From the NCBI RefSeq assembly GCF_027158205.1, contig NZ_JAPVLU010000016.1, positions 1-64,000 on the forward strand: 64,000 nucleotides of DNA, given 5' to 3'. The number at the start of each line of letters is the position of its first letter. Position 1 is the first letter of the stretch. The notes beneath the pieces are model-generated. The model saw only the letters and a list, made by a program, of their open reading frames with translations, did no database searches and was not told the DNA's origin. The position numbers and the translations under genes are program-made. Shown one piece after another: positions 24,014-34,726 of the stretch. The stretch comes from Streptomyces sp. H39-S7. Its GTDB lineage: Bacteria > Actinomycetota > Actinomycetes > Streptomycetales > Streptomycetaceae.

Positions 24014-25258
24014 ATGGAACACATCACGCTCCTGATCGGAATCGTGATCGTGACCGCTCTCGTGTTTGATTTCACGAACGGTTTCCACGACACCGCCAAC
24101 GCGATGGCCACCACCATCTCCACCGGCGCACTCAAGCCCAAGACGGCGGTGGCCATGTCCGCCGTGCTGAACCTCGTCGGCGCCTTCCTGTCCGTGGAAG
24201 TCGCCAAGACCATCTCCGGCGGCATCATCGACGAGAGCGCCGGGATCCGGCCCGAAGTCATCTTCGCCGGTCTGGTCGGCGCCATCGTCTGGAACATGCT
24301 GACCTGGCTGGCCGGGCTCCCCTCCAGCTCCTCCCACGCACTGTTCGGCGGCCTCATCGGCGCCACCCTGGTCTCGGTCGGCGCCCACGGCGTCAACGGC
24401 GACAAGGTCGTCATGAAGGTCCTGATCCCGGCGCTCGCCGCCCCGATCGTCGCGGGCCTGGCGGCGATGCTCGCCACCAAGCTCACCTACCGGATCGGCC
24501 GCAACAGCGACCCGAAGGCGACCGCCAAGGGGTACCGGGCCGGGCAGATCGCCTCGGCCGGCCTGGTCTCGCTCGCGCACGGCACCAACGACGCGCAGAA
24601 GACCATGGGCGTCATCACCCTCGCGCTGATCACCGGCGGAGTCGTCGCCCCGCACGCCGACCCGCCGATGTGGGTCATCGTCTCGGCGGGCACCGCCATC
24701 GCGCTCGGCACGTACCTCGGCGGCTGGCGGATCATCCGCACCATGGGCAAGGGCCTCACCGACATCGAGGCGCCGCAGGGCTTCGCCGCCCAGACCGGCG
24801 CCGCGGCCACCATCCTGGCCTCCTCGCACCTCGGCTTCGCGCTCTCCACCACCCAGGTCTGCTCCGGCTCCGTGATGGGCTCCGGCGTCGGCCGCAAGGG
24901 CGCCGTGGTCCGCTGGAGCACCGCCGGCCGCATGGTCGCCGCCTGGGGCCTGACGCTGCCCGCCGCCGGTCTGGTGGCCGCCGGCGCCGCGCTGCTGGCC
25001 GACCAGGGCAGCTGGGGCATCACCGCGGTCGCCGTGCTGGCGCTCACCGCCTGCACCGCGATCTGGCTCGCCTCGCGCCGCAAGCCGATCGACCACAGCA
25101 ACGTCAACGAACTCCCGGCCGAGCCGCAGGGTGCGGTCACCGCCGCCATCGCGGCCGTCAGCCCGCCGCCCGCCGGCCTCGTCGCCCCGCTCTCCGCGAC
25201 CATCCCGGCCCTCGCGGTCGTCGCCACCCCCGCCGACGCCGCACCGGCCACGGCCTGA
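24014..25258 (+). CDS. pit: PiT-family inorganic phosphate transporter
   Basis: A 414-residue integral membrane protein of the PiT/Pho-4 family. It has the two inverted-repeat signatures: GFHDTANA (residues 23-30) and AHGTNDAQKTMG in the second half, each near an SSSSH or SSHLG motif. About ten hydrophobic segments are visible. PiT proteins import metal-phosphate complexes driven by proton symport. A PHO-box-like repeat precedes the gene. The C-terminal 45 residues are Ala/Pro-rich and probably cytoplasmic. It is followed 25 nt later by a small membrane protein gene, together making a two-gene unit closed by a terminator. Confidence 0.93.
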   Translation: MEHITLLIGIVIVTALVFDFTNGFHDTANAMATTISTGALKPKTAVAMSAVLNLVGAFLSVEVAKTISGGIIDESAGIRPEVIFAGLVGAIVWNMLTWLAGLPSSSSHALFGGLIGATLVSVGAHGVNGDKVVMKVLIPALAAPIVAGLAAMLATKLTYRIGRNSDPKATAKGYRAGQIASAGLVSLAHGTNDAQKTMGVITLALITGGVVAPHADPPMWVIVSAGTAIALGTYLGGWRIIRTMGKGLTDIEAPQGFAAQTGAAATILASSHLGFALSTTQVCSGSVMGSGVGRKGAVVRWSTAGRMVAAWGLTLPAAGLVAAGAALLADQGSWGITAVAVLALTACTAIWLASRRKPIDHSNVNELPAEPQGAVTAAIAAVSPPPAGLVAPLSATIPALAVVATPADAAPATA

Positions 25259-25283
25259 TCCCGGCCCGGAAGGAATCCGCACC

Positions 25284-25526
25284 ATGCAGATCGACTGGCA
25301 GGCCCTCGGCACCGTCCTCGGCGTCACCCTCGCGGTGACCATCGGGCTGGTGGGCGTCTTCACCCTCGGCATCGTCGGACTCGCCAAGCGGGAGTCCGCC
25401 CCGTCCGCCGAGGGCGGCGTCGCCGTCTCCGGCGGTTCCGCCGCCCTGACCCGGACCGGCGCCTACGCGTGCTTCGCGCTCTGCGCGGCGGCCGTCGCGT
25501 ACGGCATCTACCTGATCGTCGCCTGA
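25284..25526 (+). CDS. small membrane protein downstream of pit
   Basis: An 80-residue protein with two transmembrane helices (about residues 8-33 and 58-78), joined by a Gly/Ser-rich loop (ESAPSAEGGVAVSGGSAA). GGAAGGAATC precedes the ATG at 25284. Its position directly after the phosphate transporter gene, and the shared terminator, suggest an accessory or regulatory partner of PiT. No enzymatic motif is present. Confidence 0.8.
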   Translation: MQIDWQALGTVLGVTLAVTIGLVGVFTLGIVGLAKRESAPSAEGGVAVSGGSAALTRTGAYACFALCAAAVAYGIYLIVA

Positions 25527-25568
25527 TCAGCGCCTGATCGCCCCGCGATCACCGCGCGCGCCCGTCGC

Positions 25569-25601
25569 AGGCCCGCATCCGCGCACCGCGGGTGCGGGCC
25601 T
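25569..25601 (+). terminator. hairpin terminator of the pit operon
   Basis: Stem of about 15 bp with one T-G wobble: GGCCCGCA-T-CCGCG pairs with CGCGG-G-TGCGGGCC around a 3-nt CAC loop, 43 nt after the small membrane gene stop. It isolates the pit unit from the riboswitch-controlled cobalamin operon. Confidence 0.75.
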
Positions 25602-25659
25602 TCGATGTGGGCCTTCGCACATCTTCCGCCGCAGGTCAACAGTGAGTTGACGGGGTTCG

Positions 25660-25835
25660 CGGCACGTGGTGGACTGCCCGGTGCCATACGGCGGCAGGAG
25701 AGGAAGTCCGGTGCGAATCCGGCGCGGTCCCGCCACTGTCACCGGGGAGTGCACCCCAACCCGAACGTCACGGCCGAGCGATCGGCCGGACGGACCGGGG
25801 TGCGCGGATCCGGGAGCCAGGAGACTCTCCGCCGC
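25660..25835 (+). promoter_or_regulatory. cobalamin (AdoCbl) riboswitch
   Basis: Conserved elements of the cobalamin riboswitch are visible in order. GGTGCC is near 25680, and AGGAAGTCCGGTGCGAATCC begins near 25701. The conserved CCCGCCACTGT (B12-box core) lies at about 25729-25739, and the 3' element GAGCCAGGAGAC at about 25813. It precedes cobD and the whole cobalamin operon. Coenzyme B12 binding would lower expression, giving feedback control. Exact boundaries are approximate; a covariance-model scan would set them. Confidence 0.9.
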
Positions 25836-25882
25836 CGGTCACGTCGAAACCAGGGCGCGGACCCTGAGTGAGGACTCCTGCC

Positions 25883-25951
25883 ATGCCCGGCTGCCGTCGT
25901 ACCCCACCGGATCCCCAGGCCCTGTCCCGTCGAGGCGTGACGGCGGGCTGA
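25883..25951 (+). CDS. possible 22-residue leader ORF between riboswitch and cobD
   Basis: An ATG preceded by GAGGA opens a 22-codon frame (begins MPGCRRTPP) that stops 4 nt before the GTG of cobD. It starts about 48 nt after the riboswitch 3' element. Because cobD itself lacks a good Shine-Dalgarno, this short frame could deliver ribosomes to cobD by termination-reinitiation. Translation is unproven and the peptide has no recognisable features. Confidence 0.3.
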   Translation: MPGCRRTPPDPQALSRRGVTAG

Positions 25952-25955
25952 CGCC

Positions 25956-26918
25956 GTGCGAGCCGGACACGCCTTCGCTTGCGGCGCCGCTCTCGGCCAT
26001 CTCGGCGACCTGATCGCGGGCGATCCCCGCCGCGGCCACCCGGTCGCCGGGTTCGGACGTGCCGCGGCGGCCGCCGAACGGCACCTGTGGCGCGACCACC
26101 GCGGCAGCGGCGCGCTCTGGACGGCGCTGTGCGCGGGCGGCGCGACCGCCGCCGCCGCGCTCGCCGCCCGGGCCGTACGCTCCTCCCCCGCCGCCACCGC
26201 CGCCCTGACCGCGGCCGTCACCTGGTCGGTGCTGGGCGGCGCCTCGCTGGGCCGCGAAGCGCTGGCCATCGGCTCCGCGCTGGAGGCGGGCGACCTCGAC
26301 GCCGCCCGCGAGCGGCTGCCGAACCTGTGCGGCCGCGACCCGCACTCCCTGGACGCCGCGCAGATCGCGCGGGCCGTCGTGGAGTCCGTGGCCGAGAACA
26401 CCTCCGACGCGGTCGTCGGCGCCCTGGTGTGGGGCGCGGCCGCCGGCGTCCCGGGGCTCGTCGGCTTCCGCGCCGTCAACACCCTGGACGCGATGGCCGG
26501 CCACAAGTCGCCGCGCTACCGCCGGTTCGGCTGGGCCGCCGCCCGCCTCGACGACGTCGCCGGCTGGCCCGGCGCCCGGCTGACCGCCGTCCTCACCACG
26601 CTCGCCGGCCCGGACCCGCGCGGCGCGCTGCGCGTCTGGCGCGCCGACGCCGCCGGCCACCCCAGCCCCAACGCGGGCCCCGTGGAAGCCTCCTTCGCCG
26701 GCGCGCTGGGCGTCCGGCTCGGCGGCACACTCGCGTACGCCGGCCGCGTGGAGCACCGCGCCGTGCTCGGCGCCGCCAACCGGCCGCCCGAGGTCGCCGA
26801 CATCGCCCGCGCCGTCCGGCTCTCGCGGCGCGTCGGCGCGCTGGCGCTGGCGGTCTGCGCCGGCGGCCGGCTGGCCGTCACCGCACTGTCGGCATCCAAC
26901 GAGAAGGGTCCCCGATGA
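25956..26918 (+). CDS. cobD: adenosylcobinamide-phosphate synthase (CbiB/CobD)
   Basis: A 320-residue multi-pass membrane protein that joins (R)-1-aminopropan-2-ol phosphate to adenosylcobyric acid. Family landmarks are [19 protein letters not shown] at the N-terminus, [12 protein letters not shown] and [18 protein letters not shown] in the middle, and [20 protein letters not shown] near residue 240. It is the first gene of the cobalamin operon, behind the B12 riboswitch. The GTG at 25956 has no strong ribosome site, which may reflect coupling to a short leader frame. It ends with a 4-nt overlap with cobQ. Confidence 0.92.
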   Translation: MRAGHAFACGAALGHLGDLIAGDPRRGHPVAGFGRAAAAAERHLWRDHRGSGALWTALCAGGATAAAALAARAVRSSPAATAALTAAVTWSVLGGASLGREALAIGSALEAGDLDAARERLPNLCGRDPHSLDAAQIARAVVESVAENTSDAVVGALVWGAAAGVPGLVGFRAVNTLDAMAGHKSPRYRRFGWAAARLDDVAGWPGARLTAVLTTLAGPDPRGALRVWRADAAGHPSPNAGPVEASFAGALGVRLGGTLAYAGRVEHRAVLGAANRPPEVADIARAVRLSRRVGALALAVCAGGRLAVTALSASNEKGPR

Positions 26919-28489
26919 GCAGTACACGCGGTACTCGCGGCGCGAGCCGTACCGGCGGAGGGCTGCTGGTCGCCGGGACCACGTCCGACGCGGGCAAGAG
27001 CGTCGTCACGGCGGGCATCTGCCGCTGGCTGGTCCGGCAGGGCGTGAAGGTCGCGCCCTTCAAGGCGCAGAACATGTCGCTCAACTCGTTCGTGACGCGC
27101 GAGGGCGCGGAGATCGGGCGGGCGCAGGCCATGCAGGCGCAGGCGGCGCGGGTCGAGCCGACCGCGCTGATGAACCCGGTGCTGCTCAAGCCCGGCAGCG
27201 ACAGCAGCAGCCAGGTCGTGCTGCTCGGCAAGCCGGTGGGAGAGATGAGCGCCCGCGGTTACCACGGGGACGGCGGGCGCGGCAGGGCACTGCTCCCCGT
27301 CGTCCTGGAGTGCCTGACCGAACTGCGGGGCACGTATGACGCGGTGATCTGTGAAGGGGCGGGCAGTCCGGCCGAGATCAACCTGCGGCACAACGACATC
27401 GTCAACATGGGCCTGGCCCGCGCCGCCCGGCTGCCGGTCGTGGTGGTCGGGGACATCGACCGGGGCGGGGTCTTCGCGTCGTTCTTCGGCACGACGGCGC
27501 TGCTGAGCCCCGGGGACCAGGAGTTGCTCTGCGGCTACCTGGTCAACAAGTTCCGCGGCGACGTCTCGCTGCTGGAACCGGGCCTGGACATGCTGCGCGG
27601 GCTGACCGGCCGGTCGGTGTACGGGGTGCTGCCGTTCGCCCACGGGCTGGGCATCGACGAGGAGGACGGGCTGCGGGTCTCGATGCGCGGCGCCGTACGG
27701 GAGTCCGCCGTCGCCCCGCCGCACGGCGAGGACCTCCTGCGGGTCGCGGTCGTCGCGGTGCCGCTGATGTCGAACTTCACGGACGTGGACGCGCTGGCCG
27801 CAGAGCCGGGCGTCGTCGTGCGCTTCGTCGACCGGCCGCAGGAACTCGCCGACGCCGACCTGGTGGTGCTGCCCGGCACCCGGGGCACCGTCAGGGCGCT
27901 GGCCTGGCTGCGCGAGCGCGGGCTCGCCGACGCGATCGTCCGGCGGGCCGCCGAAGGCCGTCCGGTGCTGGGCATCTGCGGCGGCTACCAGATCCTCGGC
28001 GAGAGCATCGAGGACGACGTCGAGTCGCGCGCCGGCCGGGTCGACGGGCTCGGACTGCTGCCCGTGCGCGTCCGGTTCGCGGCGGAGAAGACCCTGGCCA
28101 GGCCGGTCGGCGAGGCGCTCGGCGAGCCGGTCGAAGGGTACGAGATCCACCACGGGGTCGCCGAAGTCCTGGGCGGCGAGGGGCCCTTCATGACGGACGA
28201 CGGCGGGCGCGCGCTGGACGGCTGCCGGGTGGGCGCCGTCTGGGGCACCCACTGGCACGGCTCGCTGGAGAGCGACGGCTTCCGCCGCGCCTTCCTGCGC
28301 CGGATCGCCCAACAGGCGGGACGGCGTTTCGTCCCCGCCCCCGACACCTCCTTCGGAACGCTGCGCGAGGAACAGCTCGACCGCCTCGGCGACCTGATCG
28401 AAGAACACGCGGACACCGCCGCGCTCATGCGGCTCATCGAGGACGGCGCACCCGCCGGCCTCCCCTTCCTTGCTCCGGGGGCACCGTGA
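26915..28489 (+). CDS. cobQ: cobyric acid synthase
   Basis: A 524-residue glutamine-dependent amidotransferase that amidates four carboxylates of adenosylcobyrinic acid a,c-diamide. The N-terminal dethiobiotin-synthetase-like ATPase domain has [11 protein letters not shown] (P-loop) and [10 protein letters not shown]. The C-terminal class I-like glutaminase domain has the nucleophile Cys in GICGGYQ and the His in GTHWHGSLE. The ATG overlaps the cobD stop (ATGA) and the gene's own stop overlaps the cobN GTG, so it is translationally coupled on both sides. Confidence 0.95.
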   Translation: MSSTRGTRGASRTGGGLLVAGTTSDAGKSVVTAGICRWLVRQGVKVAPFKAQNMSLNSFVTREGAEIGRAQAMQAQAARVEPTALMNPVLLKPGSDSSSQVVLLGKPVGEMSARGYHGDGGRGRALLPVVLECLTELRGTYDAVICEGAGSPAEINLRHNDIVNMGLARAARLPVVVVGDIDRGGVFASFFGTTALLSPGDQELLCGYLVNKFRGDVSLLEPGLDMLRGLTGRSVYGVLPFAHGLGIDEEDGLRVSMRGAVRESAVAPPHGEDLLRVAVVAVPLMSNFTDVDALAAEPGVVVRFVDRPQELADADLVVLPGTRGTVRALAWLRERGLADAIVRRAAEGRPVLGICGGYQILGESIEDDVESRAGRVDGLGLLPVRVRFAAEKTLARPVGEALGEPVEGYEIHHGVAEVLGGEGPFMTDDGGRALDGCRVGAVWGTHWHGSLESDGFRRAFLRRIAQQAGRRFVPAPDTSFGTLREEQLDRLGDLIEEHADTAALMRLIEDGAPAGLPFLAPGAP

Positions 28490-31400
28490 CCACCGTTCTG
28501 CTTCTGTCCACCGCCGACACCGACCTGCTGGCGGCCCGCGCCTCCGGTGCGGAGTACCGGATCGGCAACCCGACCCGGATCTCCCCCGACGAGCTGCCCG
28601 CGCTGACCGAGGGCGCGGACATCGCCGTCGTGCGGCTGCTCGGCGGCAAGCGCGCCTGGGAGGACGGACTCGCGGCGCTGCGCACGTCCGGCATCCCGAC
28701 GGTGCTGCTCGGCGGGGAGTCGGTGCCGGACGCCGAACTCATGGCGGAGTCCTCGGTGCCCGCGGGCGTCGTCGCGGAGGCGCTGCGCTACCTGGTCGAG
28801 GGCGGCTCGGCGAACCTGGTGGAGCTGGCCCGCTTCCTGTCGGACACGGTGCTGCTGACCGGCGAGGGCTTCGAACCCCCCGCCACCATGCCGCAGTACG
28901 GGACGCACGGCGCGTACCCGTTCACCGAGGGCCGCCCGACCGTCGGGGTGCTCTTCTACCGCGCCCACGAACTGTCCGGGAACACCGGCTTCGTGGACAC
29001 GCTCTGCGCCGCGATCGAGGCGAAGGGCGCCAACGCGCTGCCGGTGTACTGCGGGACGCTGCGCGGCGCCGACGACGGCCTGTACGCGCTGCTCGGCCGG
29101 GCGGACGCGCTGGTCGCGACCGTCCTGGCGTCCGGCGGCACCCGCGCCTCCGACGCCTCGGCGGGCGGCGACGACGAGGCCTGGGACATCGGCGCGCTCG
29201 CCGACCTGGACGTCCCGGTCCTCCAGGGCCTGTGCCTGACGTCGTCCCGCGCGGCCTGGGAGGCCTCCGACGCGGCCCTGTCGCCGATGGACGCGGCGAT
29301 GCAGGTGGCGATCCCGGAGTTCGACGGCCGGCTGATCACCGTCCCGTTCTCGTTCAAGGAGACCGGCGAGGGCGACGTGCCGGTCTATGTCGCCGACCCC
29401 GAGCGCGCCGCGCGCGTCGCCGGGATCGCGGTCCGGCACGCCGTGCTCAAGCACAAGCCGAACGCGGAGAAGAAGCTCGCGGTCGTCTTCACCGCGTACC
29501 CCACCAAGCACTCGCGGGTCGGCAACGCCGTCGGCCTCGACACCCCCGCCTCGGCGGTGGGCCTGCTCGACGCGCTGCGCGGCGCCGGATACGCCGTCGA
29601 CGGCTACCCCTCGGAGGGCGACGAGCTGATCCACCGGCTGATCGCCGCAGGCGGCCACGACGTCGAGTGGCTCACCGAGGAGCAGTTGTCCGCCGCCCCC
29701 GCCCGCGTCCCGCTCGCCGACTACCAGCGGTGGTTCGCGACGCTCGACCCTGGGCTGCGCGCGGGGATGCTGGAGCACTGGGGCGAGCCGCCGGGCTCCC
29801 TCTACCTCGACGGTGAGGACATCGTCCTGGCGTCCCTGCAGTTCGGGAACGTCGTGGTGATGATCCAGCCGCCGCGCGGCTTCGGTGAGAACCCGATCGC
29901 GATCTACCACGACCCGGACATGCCGCCCTCGCACCACTACATGGCGGCCTACCGCTGGCTCGACAACACGTTCGGCGCCGACGCGATCGTCCACATGGGC
30001 AAGCACGGCACCATGGAGTGGCTGCCCGGCAAGGGCCTGGGCCTGTCGGCGGGGTGCGCGCCGGACGCGGTGCTGGGCGAGCTGCCGCTCGTCTACCCGT
30101 TCATCGTCAACGACCCGGGCGAGGGCACCCAGGCCAAGCGGCGCGGCCACGCCACCGTCGTCGACCACCTGGTGCCGCCGATGGCCCGCGCCGACACGTA
30201 CGGCGACCTCGCCAAGCTGGAACAGCTCCTCGACGAGTACGCGCTCGTCTCCGACCTGGACCCGACGAAGACGCCGGCCGTCCGCAGCCAGATCTGGACG
30301 CTGGTGCGGGCCGCCGAACTCCACCACGACCTGCACGTCGACGACCAGCCCGACGAGGACGCCTTCGACGAGTTCGTCATGCACATCGACGGCTGGCTCT
30401 GCGAGATCAAGGACGTCCAGATCCGCGACGGGCTGCACATCCTCGGCGGCGGCCCCGTCGGCGACGCCCGCGTCAACCTGGTGCTGGCCATCCTGCGCTC
30501 CTCCCAGGTGTGGGGCGGCGTCGGCGCCGCACTGCCGGGTCTGCGGGCCGCGATGGCCGAGGCGTTCGGCCTGAACGAGAAGTCGCTGCTCGCCGAGCCC
30601 GGCGCCCGGGTCGCGGTGCCCGCCGCCCTGACGGCACTGGCCGACGGTCCCGCGCGGACCGCGGCCGACGCCGTCGACCTGCTGGAGACGCTCGCGCGCC
30701 GGCTGGCCGGGGCGATGGAGGAGTCCGGCTGGAGCCGGGCGGCGGTGCCCGCCATCGTGCGGGACGTACTGAGCACGGAGGTGGCCGACGCCGTCCGCAT
30801 CCTGGAGTTCGCCGCCGACGAGGTGGTGCCCCGCCTGGAGCGCACCACCGACGAGATCGACAACATCCTGCGCGCGCTGCGCGGCGGCTACGTGCCGGCC
30901 GGTCCTTCCGGGTCCCCGACCCGCGGCCTCGTCAACGTCCTGCCGACCGGCCGCAACTTCTACTCCGTCGACCCCAAGGCCATCCCGTCCCGGCTCGCCT
31001 GGGACGTTGGCACCGCCCTCGCCGACTCGCTGCTGGCCCGGCACCTCGCAGACACCGGCGCGTACCCGAAGTCCGTCGGCCTGACGGTGTGGGGCACGTC
31101 CTGCATGCGCACCCAGGGCGACGACATCGCCGAGATCCTGGCCCTGCTGGGCTGCCGCCCGGTCTGGGACGACGCCTCGCGCCGGGTGACGGGCTTCGAG
31201 GTGGTGGGTCCGGAGGAGTTGGGCCGCCCGCGCATCGACGTGACGGTCCGCATCTCCGGCTTCTTCCGGGACGCCTTCCCGCACGTCATCCAGCTCCTCG
31301 ACGACGCGGTGCAGGCCGTCGCGGAGCTCGACGAGCCGGCGGACACCAACTACGTCCGCGCCCACGCGGACGAGGACACCGCGGAACACGGTGACCGCCG

Positions 31401-32133
31401 CCGGGCCACGGCCCGCATCTTCGGCTCCAAGCCGGGCGCCTACGGGGCCGGCCTGCTGCCGCTGATCGACGCCCGCAACTGGCGCTCGGACGCCGACCTC
31501 GCCGAGGTCTACGCGGTCTGGGGCGGTTACGCGTACGGGCGCGGCCTGGGCGGGCGCGCGGCACGCGGGGACATGGAGCAGGCCTTCCGCCGCATCCAGG
31601 TCGCCGCGAAGAACGTCGACACCCGCGAGCACGACATCGTCGACGCCGACGACTACTTCCAGTACCACGGCGGCATGGTGGCGATGACGCGCCACCTGAC
31701 GGGCGTCTCCCCCGCCGCCTACGTCGGCGACAGCGCCACCACCGACCAGGTCAAGACCCGCACGCTGGGCGAGGAGACCCACCGCGTCTTCCGCGCCCGG
31801 GTGGTCAACCCGCGCTGGATGGCCGCGATGCGCCGCCACGGCTACAAGGGCGCCTTCGAGATGGCCGCGACCGTCGACTACCTCTTCGGGTACGACGCGA
31901 CGGCGGGCGTCGTGGACGACTGGATGTACCAGCGGCTCGCGGCGGAGTACGTGTTCGACAAGGAGAACCAGGACTTCATGAAGAAGTCGAACCCCTGGGC
32001 CCTGCGCGGCATCAGCGAGAGGTTGCTGGAAGCCGCCGACCGCGGTCTGTGGGCCGAGCCCGACCCGGAGACCCTGGACCAGCTCCGGGAGATCTATCTG
32101 CAGCTCGAAGGCGACCTGGAAGGCGACTCATGA
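28486..32133 (+). CDS. cobN: cobaltochelatase large subunit CobN
   Basis: A 1,215-residue protein, the usual length for CobN, the large subunit that inserts Co2+ into hydrogenobyrinic acid a,c-diamide using ATP. Recognisable family segments include [32 protein letters not shown] and [16 protein letters not shown]. The partner ATPase subunits appear to be supplied by the fused ChlI/ChlD-type gene immediately downstream rather than by CobS/CobT. It starts with a GTG overlapping the cobQ stop and ends with an ATGA overlap with the chelatase gene. Confidence 0.95.
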   Translation: MTTVLLLSTADTDLLAARASGAEYRIGNPTRISPDELPALTEGADIAVVRLLGGKRAWEDGLAALRTSGIPTVLLGGESVPDAELMAESSVPAGVVAEALRYLVEGGSANLVELARFLSDTVLLTGEGFEPPATMPQYGTHGAYPFTEGRPTVGVLFYRAHELSGNTGFVDTLCAAIEAKGANALPVYCGTLRGADDGLYALLGRADALVATVLASGGTRASDASAGGDDEAWDIGALADLDVPVLQGLCLTSSRAAWEASDAALSPMDAAMQVAIPEFDGRLITVPFSFKETGEGDVPVYVADPERAARVAGIAVRHAVLKHKPNAEKKLAVVFTAYPTKHSRVGNAVGLDTPASAVGLLDALRGAGYAVDGYPSEGDELIHRLIAAGGHDVEWLTEEQLSAAPARVPLADYQRWFATLDPGLRAGMLEHWGEPPGSLYLDGEDIVLASLQFGNVVVMIQPPRGFGENPIAIYHDPDMPPSHHYMAAYRWLDNTFGADAIVHMGKHGTMEWLPGKGLGLSAGCAPDAVLGELPLVYPFIVNDPGEGTQAKRRGHATVVDHLVPPMARADTYGDLAKLEQLLDEYALVSDLDPTKTPAVRSQIWTLVRAAELHHDLHVDDQPDEDAFDEFVMHIDGWLCEIKDVQIRDGLHILGGGPVGDARVNLVLAILRSSQVWGGVGAALPGLRAAMAEAFGLNEKSLLAEPGARVAVPAALTALADGPARTAADAVDLLETLARRLAGAMEESGWSRAAVPAIVRDVLSTEVADAVRILEFAADEVVPRLERTTDEIDNILRALRGGYVPAGPSGSPTRGLVNVLPTGRNFYSVDPKAIPSRLAWDVGTALADSLLARHLADTGAYPKSVGLTVWGTSCMRTQGDDIAEILALLGCRPVWDDASRRVTGFEVVGPEELGRPRIDVTVRISGFFRDAFPHVIQLLDDAVQAVAELDEPADTNYVRAHADEDTAEHGDRRRATARIFGSKPGAYGAGLLPLIDARNWRSDADLAEVYAVWGGYAYGRGLGGRAARGDMEQAFRRIQVAAKNVDTREHDIVDADDYFQYHGGMVAMTRHLTGVSPAAYVGDSATTDQVKTRTLGEETHRVFRARVVNPRWMAAMRRHGYKGAFEMAATVDYLFGYDATAGVVDDWMYQRLAAEYVFDKENQDFMKKSNPWALRGISERLLEAADRGLWAEPDPETLDQLREIYLQLEGDLEGDS

Positions 32134-34130
32134 GCACCCCTTACCCGTTCACCGCGATCGTCGGGATGACCGACCTGCGGCTCGCGCTGCTGCTGAACGC
32201 CGTTTCGCCGGCGGTCGGCGGGGTGCTGGTGCGCGGCGAGAAGGGGACCGCGAAGAGCACCGCCGTGCGCGCGCTCTCGACGCTGCTGCCGGACGTCGCC
32301 GTCGTCGCCGGGTGCCGGTTCAGCTGCGATCCGGCGGCGCCGGACCCGGCGTGCCCGGACGGTCCGCACGCGGGCGGTGCGGGCACCGCCCGCGCGGCGC
32401 GGATGGTGGAGCTGCCGGTCGGGGCCTCGGAGGACCGGCTGGTCGGTTCGCTGGACATCGAACGCGCGCTGTCCGAGGGCAAGAAGTCGTTCGAGCCGGG
32501 GCTGCTGGCCGACGCTCACCGCGGCGTGCTCTACGTCGACGAGGTCAACCTGCTCCACGACCACCTGGTCGACCTCCTGCTGGACGCCGCCGCCATGGGC
32601 GCCTCCTACGTCGAGCGCGAGGGCGTCTCCGTACGGCACGCGGCCCGCTTCCTGCTCGTCGGCACCATGAACCCGGAGGAGGGCGAGCTGCGCCCGCAGC
32701 TCCTCGACCGGTTCGGGCTGACGGTGGAGGTCGCGGCGTCCCGCGAGACGGACGAGCGCGTCGAGGTCGTGCGGCGCCGGCTCGCGTACGACGAGGACCC
32801 GGCGGCGTTCGCCGGGAAGTGGGCCGGCGACGAGGACGCGCTGCGCGCGCGGATCGTGGCGGCGCGGACGCTGCTGCCGTCCGTGCTGCTCGGGGACCGG
32901 GCGCTGCGCCAGATCGCGGCGACCTGCGCGGCGTTCGAGGTCGACGGGATGCGCGCGGACATCGTGATGGCGCGGACCGCGACCGCGCTGGCGGCGTGGG
33001 ACGGGCGGACCGAGGTCATCGCGGAGGACGTCCGGCAGGCGGCGCTGCTGGCGCTGCCGCACCGGCGGCGCCGCAATCCCTTCGACGCGCCGGGCCTCGA
33101 CGAGTCGAAGCTCGACGACACGCTGGAGCAGAACAGCGGCGGTTCCGACCCGGAGGACGACCCGGATCCGGAGGGGCCCGACGACGGGGGCGGGCAGCCG
33201 CCGGAGGGCGGTCCGGACGACGGGCCGGACGACGGCCCGCAGGACGGCCCGGACTCCTCGGAGCAGCCGGAGCAGGAGCGCGGTGGCGCATCGGGCGGTG
33301 GCGAGCAGGGTGCCGCTCCGGCCGGCGAGCCTTTCAAGACCAAGGCGTTCACCATCCCCGGCATGGGCGAGGGCGCGGCAGGCCGCCGGTCGCGGGCGCG
33401 GACCGCGCACGGCAGGACGACCAGCGCGCGGCGCCCGCAGGGCCAGTTGACGAAGCTGCACCTGGCGGCGACGGTGCACGCGGCGGCCCCGCACCAGCGG
33501 GCGCGCGGGCGCAGCGGTCCCGGTCTGGTGATCAGGAAGGACGATCTGCGGCAGGCGGTGCGGGAGGGGAAGGAGTCGAATCTGGTGCTGTTCGTCGTCG
33601 ACGCCTCCGGCTCCATGGCCGCCCGGCAGCGGATGACCGCCGTCAAGGGCGCGGTCCTGTCGCTGCTGATGGACGCGTACCAACGGCGCGACAAGATCGG
33701 GATGATCACCTTCCGGGGTGCGGACGCCGAACTGGCGCTGCCCCCGACCTCGTCGGTGGAGGCGGGCGCGGCCCGGCTGCAGGTGCTGCCGACGGGAGGC
33801 AGGACGCCGCTGGCGGCCGGACTGCTGAAGGCGCGCGAGGTGCTGCGGATCGAGCGGCTGCGGGACGCGTCCCGCCGGCCGCTGCTGGTCGTGGTGACGG
33901 ACGGCCGGGCGACCGGCGGGCCCGAGCCCGTCCAGCTGGCCTCGCGGGCGGCGCGGCTGCTGAACGCCGAGGGTGTGGCGTCGGTCGTCGTCGACTGCGA
34001 GTCGGGGCCCGTGCGGCTCGGTCTCGCGGGCGCGCTCGCGGTCGATCTGGCGGGGACCGCCGTGACGTTGGAGGAACTGCGCGCGGACACCGTGTCCGCG
34101 CTCGTACGTGATGTGCGGAGGGCCGCGTAA
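32130..34130 (+). CDS. fused ChlI-ChlD-type chelatase ATPase subunit
   Basis: A 666-residue single-chain fusion. The N-terminal AAA+ ATPase (ChlI-like, residues 1-340) has Walker A GEKGTAKST, Walker B VLYVDEVNLL and MNPEEGELRPQLLDRF. A very acidic Pro/Gly/Asp linker (about residues 345-400) is followed by a von Willebrand A domain with the MIDAS motif DASGSM (about residue 490) and a TDGRAT segment, as in ChlD. In magnesium and cobalt chelatases the AAA+ and VWA parts drive metal insertion by the large subunit; with CobN next door it should power cobalt insertion. Its stop shares one base with the cobO start (TAATG). Confidence 0.9.
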   Translation: MSTPYPFTAIVGMTDLRLALLLNAVSPAVGGVLVRGEKGTAKSTAVRALSTLLPDVAVVAGCRFSCDPAAPDPACPDGPHAGGAGTARAARMVELPVGASEDRLVGSLDIERALSEGKKSFEPGLLADAHRGVLYVDEVNLLHDHLVDLLLDAAAMGASYVEREGVSVRHAARFLLVGTMNPEEGELRPQLLDRFGLTVEVAASRETDERVEVVRRRLAYDEDPAAFAGKWAGDEDALRARIVAARTLLPSVLLGDRALRQIAATCAAFEVDGMRADIVMARTATALAAWDGRTEVIAEDVRQAALLALPHRRRRNPFDAPGLDESKLDDTLEQNSGGSDPEDDPDPEGPDDGGGQPPEGGPDDGPDDGPQDGPDSSEQPEQERGGASGGGEQGAAPAGEPFKTKAFTIPGMGEGAAGRRSRARTAHGRTTSARRPQGQLTKLHLAATVHAAAPHQRARGRSGPGLVIRKDDLRQAVREGKESNLVLFVVDASGSMAARQRMTAVKGAVLSLLMDAYQRRDKIGMITFRGADAELALPPTSSVEAGAARLQVLPTGGRTPLAAGLLKAREVLRIERLRDASRRPLLVVVTDGRATGGPEPVQLASRAARLLNAEGVASVVVDCESGPVRLGLAGALAVDLAGTAVTLEELRADTVSALVRDVRRAA

Positions 34131-34726
34131 TGCCGCAGGGACAGCCGAGCAGCGTGCCGGACGACGGGCTCACAACGCGCCAGCGCCGCAACCGGCCGCT
34201 GACGATCGTGCACACCGGTATCGGCAAGGGGAAGTCGACGGCCGCCTTCGGGCTCGCGCTGCGCGCGTGGAACCAGGGGTGGCCGATCGGGGTGTTCCAG
34301 TTCGTCAAGTCGGCGAAGTGGAAGGTCGGCGAGGAGCGGGCACTGCGCGTCCTCGGCGACTCCGGCGAGGGCGGCACCGTCGCCTGGCACAAGATGGGCG
34401 AGGGCTGGTCCTGGGTGCAGCGCGACATCGCCGACAGCGAGGAGGCGGCGCGCGAGGGCTGGGAGCAGGTCAAGCGGGACCTGGCCGCCGAGACCTACCA
34501 ACTGTACGTGCTGGACGAGTTCGCGTACCCGATGCACTGGGGCTGGGTGGACACCGACGAGGTGATCCAGGTGCTCAACGACCGCCCCGGCACCCAGCAC
34601 GTGATCATCACCGGCCGCAACGCGCCGGAGAAGCTGGTCGAGGCCGCCGACCTCGTCACCGACATGTCGAAGGTCAAGCACCCGATGGACGCGGGGCAGA
34701 AGGGCCAGAGGGGCATCGAGTGGTGA
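34130..34726 (+). CDS. cobO: cob(I)yrinic acid a,c-diamide adenosyltransferase
   Basis: A 198-residue protein of the CobO/BtuR/CobA-type ATP:corrinoid adenosyltransferase family. It has the atypical P-loop TGIGKGKST (about residues 29-37) and the segments FQFVKSAKWKVGE, VLDEFAYPMHWGW and ITGRNAPEKL that are characteristic of the family. It transfers the 5'-deoxyadenosyl group from ATP to Co(I). It is coupled to the genes on both sides (TAATG upstream, GTGA downstream). Confidence 0.95.
   Translation: MPQGQPSSVPDDGLTTRQRRNRPLTIVHTGIGKGKSTAAFGLALRAWNQGWPIGVFQFVKSAKWKVGEERALRVLGDSGEGGTVAWHKMGEGWSWVQRDIADSEEAAREGWEQVKRDLAAETYQLYVLDEFAYPMHWGWVDTDEVIQVLNDRPGTQHVIITGRNAPEKLVEAADLVTDMSKVKHPMDAGQKGQRGIEW

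Noticed and set aside
27985-31839. A 1,284-codon open frame on the minus strand opposite cobN
   Set aside because: It is a shadow of GC-rich coding DNA: its residues are dominated by Arg/Val/Gly/Ala repeats with no domain, and the plus strand encodes a full CobN.
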